Shown: one piece after another, positions 61,026-64,000 of the stretch
How positions within the stretch are numbered: position 1 is the first letter of the stretch
Layout of the letters: every line of letters starts with the position of its first letter
Source: Streptomyces asoensis
GTDB taxonomy: Bacteria; Actinomycetota; Actinomycetes; Streptomycetales; Streptomycetaceae
Assembly: GCF_013085465.1 (NCBI RefSeq)
Contig: NZ_CP049838.1
Span: 3,410,001-3,474,000, forward strand
DNA length: 64,000 nt
Direction of reading: 5' to 3'
Position numbers and translations under genes: made by a program
The notes under the pieces: generated by a model
Told to the model about the DNA's origin: nothing
The model's database searches: none
What the model saw: only the letters and a program-made list of their open reading frames with translations

Positions 61026-61040
61026 TAGTTAGGCGCACTA
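61026..61040. promoter_or_regulatory. Candidate operator upstream of MFS exporter
   Basis: TAGT and ACTA arms (61026-61029, 61037-61040) in an AT-rich block just before the exporter start, reminiscent of MarR-type sites. No regulator gene is adjacent. Weak. Confidence 0.35.
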
Positions 61041-61056
61041 TTGATATCGGCGTACG

Positions 61057-62511
61057 ATGGCTCGCATGCCCGAGCTCAGCCCTCGCCGACGTCTCCTGGT
61101 CCTCGCGATCTGCTGTATGAGTCTGCTGATCGTGAGTCTCGACGTCACCGTTCTCAATGTCGCCCTGCCCGCGATGCAGAGCGATCTGCACGCCTCCACC
61201 GCCGGCCTCCAGTGGACGATCGACGCGTACACGCTCGTGCTGGCCGTGCTGCTGATGCTCGCGGGATCGACCGCCGACCGGATCGGCCGCAAGAAGGTCT
61301 TCATGGCCGGGCTGGTCGTGTTCACGATCGGCTCGCTGCTGTGCTCGCTCGCCCCGAACCTGGAGCTGCTGGTCGCGGCCCGGATGGTGCAGGCGGTCGG
61401 CGGCTCCATGCTGAACCCGGTCGCCATGTCGATCATCACCAACACGTTCACCGACCCCCGCGAGCGGGCCCGGGCGATCGGGGTCTGGGGCGCGGTCGTG
61501 GGCATCTCGATGGCCGCGGGCCCGCTGCTGGGCGGACTCCTGGTGGAGTCCGTCGGCTGGCGGTCGATCTTCTGGCTCAACCTGCCGATCGGCCTGGTCG
61601 CCCTGCTGGCGACCCTGCGGTACGTCCCCGAGTCCCGCGCGCCCAAGGCCCGCCGTCCCGACCCGGTCGGCCAGCTGCTGGTCATCGCCCTGTTCGGCCC
61701 CCTCACCTACGCGATCATCGAGGCCCCGGAGGCGGGCGCGGCGACCAGCGTCCCCTTCGCGGCGGTGGCGCTGGCCGCGCTGATCGGACTGCTCTGGTAC
61801 GAGCCCCGGCGCGATGACCCCCTCGTCGACCTGCGCTTCTTCCGGTCGGTCCCGTTCAGCGGGGCGACCGTGGTCGCGGTCGGCGCGTTCGCCGCGCTGG
61901 GCGGCTTCCTGTTCTTGTCCACGCTGTACCTCCAGAACGTACGGGGCCTCGACGCCCTGCACGCCGGGCTGTGGATGCTGCCGATGGCGGTGCCGATGTT
62001 CCTGTGCGCCCCGCTGTCCGGACGGCTGGTCGGCAGCCGGGGGCCACGGCTGCCGCTGCTGATCTCGGGCGCCGCGATCACGACGAGCGGGCTGCTGTTC
62101 GCCGTCTTCGAGGCGGAGACGTCCGACGTGACGTTGTTCCTCGGGTATGTGCTGTTCGGCGTGGGCTTCGGGTTCGTGAACGCGCCGATCACGAACACGG
62201 CGGTGTCGGGCATGCCGCGCGGTCAGGCGGGGGTCGCGGCGGCGGTCGCCTCCACCAGCCGCCAGCTGGGCCAGACGCTGGGCGTCGCGGTGATCGGCGC
62301 CGTCCTGGCGGCGGGCGTGAGCACCTCGGCGTACCGCGACACCTTCGTCTCGGCCGCCGTCCCCGGCTGGTGGATCCTCACCGGCTGCGGTGTCGTCGTC
62401 CTCGTCCTGGGCGCCGTGACCACCGGATCCTGGGCCCGGCGGACGGCGGAGCGGACCGCGCGGCGACTGGAGTCGCCGGAGGTCCGGGAGGCGGCGAGCC
62501 TCAGCGCCTGA
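61057..62511 (+). CDS. MFS drug exporter, DHA2 family
   Basis: A 484-residue transporter of about 14 helices. LLIVSLDVTVLNVALPAMQ is helix 1 with the conserved Asp, GSTADRIGRKKVFMAG the loop 2-3 signature, and WGAVVGISMAAGPLLGG motif C. ATG 61057, or ATG 61066 three codons on; no clear ribosome site, so possibly leaderless. It overlaps the convergent XRE regulator by 11 bp. Probable small-molecule efflux; substrate unknown. Confidence 0.92.
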   Translation: MARMPELSPRRRLLVLAICCMSLLIVSLDVTVLNVALPAMQSDLHASTAGLQWTIDAYTLVLAVLLMLAGSTADRIGRKKVFMAGLVVFTIGSLLCSLAPNLELLVAARMVQAVGGSMLNPVAMSIITNTFTDPRERARAIGVWGAVVGISMAAGPLLGGLLVESVGWRSIFWLNLPIGLVALLATLRYVPESRAPKARRPDPVGQLLVIALFGPLTYAIIEAPEAGAATSVPFAAVALAALIGLLWYEPRRDDPLVDLRFFRSVPFSGATVVAVGAFAALGGFLFLSTLYLQNVRGLDALHAGLWMLPMAVPMFLCAPLSGRLVGSRGPRLPLLISGAAITTSGLLFAVFEAETSDVTLFLGYVLFGVGFGFVNAPITNTAVSGMPRGQAGVAAAVASTSRQLGQTLGVAVIGAVLAAGVSTSAYRDTFVSAAVPGWWILTGCGVVVLVLGAVTTGSWARRTAERTARRLESPEVREAASLSA

Positions 62512-63508
62512 CCCCGCTCTCGGCGGTCTCGGCGGACGGCACCCGCGCGAACGCGTACAGCTTCTCCAACCGCTCCCGCGACACCTCGTCCGCCGGTGCG
62601 TACGTCACCAGGCGCGCCCCGAGTTCCGGGCTCAGCCAGAGGTCGGTGTGGGTGAGGTCGAGCAGGCCGACGTGGGGGTTGCGGAACTGTTTGGTCTTGC
62701 TGCGGGTCGCGACGACCTCGTAGCGCTCCCAGTTCTCGCGGAACTCCGGTGACTCCGACTGGAGCCGCTTGACCAGCATCTTCCAGGCGGGCTCGGTGAG
62801 ATGGCCGGCCATGGAGGCGCGGAGCTTCGCGGCCATCAGGCGCATGGTCTCGTCGAGGTGGACGACCGACTCGCGCCACTGCGGGTGGGTGTGGATGAGG
62901 ACCATGCAGTTGCGGTCCTCGGGCGGGATCGCGTCGAGGTCGCAGAGCAGATGGGCGTAGGTGCGGTTGTAGGCCAGGATGTCGTAGCGGCTGTTCTGGA
63001 CGCAGGCGGGCAGCGGGTCGAGCTGGTCGAGCACCTCGCGTACGGCGTCGGTGACGCCGGCGCACGACGAGGCGGGGGTCGGGTCGGTCGCGGCGGCCAG
63101 CTGGAAGAGGTGGGCCCGTTCGCTCGGGTCGAGCAGCAGTGTGCGGGCGAGGGCGTCGAGGACCTGGACCGAGACCTGGATGTCCCTGGACTGTTCGAGC
63201 CAGGTGTACCAGGTGACGCCCACCGCCGAGAGATGGGCGACCTCCTCGCGGCGCAGCCCCGGGGTCCGGCGGCGCGCTCCGCGCGGGAGACCCACCTGCT
63301 CGGGCGTGATCCGCTCGCGGCGGCTGCGCAGGAAGGCGGCCAGCTCGTGGCGCCGGATCTCCGAGCCGCCGGCCCCGCGCGACTCACGGGCCCTCTGGAG
63401 CTCGCGGGCCTCCTCCGTCGCACGGGCCTCCTGGGCCTCACGAGTCCCCTGAGCCCGGCGCATTGCCTGGGTCTCGCGCGCGCGTGCTTCCTGGGCCATC
63501 GTCGTCAT
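62501..63508 (-). CDS. XRE-family regulator with MmyB-like ligand domain
   Basis: A 335-residue regulator. A charged head (REAQEARATEEARELQRARE), probably helical, precedes a helix-turn-helix (LAAFLRSRRERITPEQVGLP, then RRTPGLRREEVAHLSAVGVTWYTWLEQ). The MmyB-type PAS-like ligand domain follows (VLDQLDPLPACVQNSRYDILAYN). The blocks RRTPGLRREEVA and WYTWLEQ are diagnostic. It is divergent from an MFS gene at 63610, with inverted repeats between, and probably represses it. The 3' end overlaps the upstream exporter gene by 11 bp. Confidence 0.92.
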   Translation of the reverse strand: MTTMAQEARARETQAMRRAQGTREAQEARATEEARELQRARESRGAGGSEIRRHELAAFLRSRRERITPEQVGLPRGARRRTPGLRREEVAHLSAVGVTWYTWLEQSRDIQVSVQVLDALARTLLLDPSERAHLFQLAAATDPTPASSCAGVTDAVREVLDQLDPLPACVQNSRYDILAYNRTYAHLLCDLDAIPPEDRNCMVLIHTHPQWRESVVHLDETMRLMAAKLRASMAGHLTEPAWKMLVKRLQSESPEFRENWERYEVVATRSKTKQFRNPHVGLLDLTHTDLWLSPELGARLVTYAPADEVSRERLEKLYAFARVPSAETAESGVRR

Positions 63509-63540
63509 GCCTCCAGCGTGCGGCCGCCCGGACCCTGTTG

Positions 63541-63580
63541 CCAGGTACTCCTTCTACCAGGATAAGAAGAATCTGGTACC
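63541..63580. promoter_or_regulatory. Operator candidate between XRE regulator and MFS gene
   Basis: CCAGGTA (63541-63547), TACCAG (63555-63560) and CTGGTA (63573-63578). The last two are a perfect inverted pair with a 12-base spacer; the first is a one-mismatch inverted partner of TACCAGG. Likely binding sites of the adjacent regulator. Confidence 0.5.
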
Positions 63581-63609
63581 CGTCTGGGGGGCGGCGCAGG
63601 CTCGGGAGC

Positions 63610-64000
63610 GTGACTGAAACCATCACCACCAAAGCCGCCGCACGGACGGTCGCTGCGCCCCGCGCGCTCGGCTCGCTCGGGCTGTTCACCGTGCTGCTCG
63701 GCGCGGCACTTCCCCTGATCGACTTCTTCATCGTCAACGTCGCCCTGCCCACCATGGGCCGGGATCTCGCCGCGAGCGAGTCCGTCCTCGAACTCGTCGT
63801 CGCCGGTTACGGGCTCGCGTACGCCGTACTGCTCGTGCTCGGCGGCCGGCTCGGTGACCTGTTCGGCCGGCGCCGGCTCTTCCTGGGCGGCATGGCCGCC
63901 TTCGGTCTGACCTCGCTGGCCTGCGGGCTCGCGCCCGACGCGTGGTCGCTGGTCGCGGCGCGGGTCGCGCAGGGCGCGTCGGCCGCCGCGATGGTTCCGC
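63610..64000 (+). CDS. MFS transporter, 5' part (runs off the window)
   Basis: The first 130 codons of a DHA2-type exporter: GTG at 63610, then a Thr/Ala head, helix 1 (LFTVLLGAALPLIDFFIVNV), and the signature GGRLGDLFGRRRLFLGG. It remains open at the right edge. GGGAG lies one base from the GTG, so a short leader or a slightly later start is possible. Divergent from its probable XRE regulator. Confidence 0.88.
   Translation, partial: MTETITTKAAARTVAAPRALGSLGLFTVLLGAALPLIDFFIVNVALPTMGRDLAASESVLELVVAGYGLAYAVLLVLGGRLGDLFGRRRLFLGGMAAFGLTSLACGLAPDAWSLVAARVAQGASAAAMVP

Overview
The window is high-GC actinobacterial chromosome, almost certainly Streptomyces. The support is strong third-position GC bias with long antisense shadow frames, frequent GTG starts behind GGAGG-type ribosome sites, the pairing of an HrdA-type principal-like sigma factor with dnaG primase, and a class F sortase, an excalibur protein, a pyruvate phosphate dikinase and secreted Tat substrates typical of the genus. 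From memory, and not checked by search, the order hrdA-dnaG-dgt-nitrate reductase-nirBD-ppdK-dus resembles the S. coelicolor core chromosome. No prophage, insertion sequence, CRISPR array, rRNA or convincing tRNA was seen.

Layout. 0-3.4 kb: a heterodimeric ABC exporter pair, cut at the left edge. 3.5-9.7 kb: sigma factor, primase, FAD reductase and dGTPase on the minus strand. 9.8-14.1 kb: sirohydrochlorin chelatase, a SanA-like membrane protein and assimilatory nitrate reductase. 14.2-16.6 kb: a TetR/MFS efflux pair around an operator-rich gap. 16.7-19.8 kb: poorly known proteins, a truncated ferritin-like gene and a small lysine-rich secreted protein in lower-GC DNA. 19.8-26.8 kb: secreted thermolysin-type protease, cyclotransferase, a secreted protein next to a sortase, and a 1007-residue DUF4157 protein with a C-terminal ADP-ribosyltransferase-like domain. 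27-31 kb: the nitrite reductase operon. 31-37 kb: a two-component system divergent from a carbonic anhydrase-SulP pair. 37-42.5 kb: short-chain dehydrogenase, two Tat-exported enzymes, excalibur protein and epoxide-hydrolase-like enzyme. 42.5-48.5 kb: a MacB/FtsX-type ABC pair behind a small secreted protein, then an ABC exporter behind an unannotated 54-residue gene. 48.8-60.9 kb: ppdK, ROK regulator, two glycosidases, an LtaS-like sulfatase-fold protein and dus. 61-64 kb: MFS pumps and an XRE regulator.

How the genes work together. The clearest theme is nitrate assimilation. Nitrate reductase (11768), the FAD reductase-nirB-nirD operon (26963-31130) and the siroheme chelatase (10706, minus strand) are all preceded by GTnAC/GAAAC-like pentamers in 11-nt phase, as expected for GlnR. 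The nitrate and nitrite sites also share the same distance to the start codon and an apparent leaderless promoter. A second theme is inorganic carbon: carbonic anhydrase translationally coupled to a SulP transporter, with a divergent histidine kinase/regulator pair.

Most notable novelties: (1) the orphan DUF4157-ADP-ribosyltransferase protein, a candidate contractile-injection-system effector or secreted toxin; (2) the 54-residue gene, strong hairpin and ABC exporter arrangement at 48.4-46.2 kb, which looks like a peptide-export locus; (3) the shared GlnR/leaderless promoter architecture; (4) in-frame tandem repeats inside many enzymes of this window; (5) inverted-repeat arrays upstream of ppdK and between tetR and its efflux pump. 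All were read by eye from the sequence; no searches or structure predictions were run.
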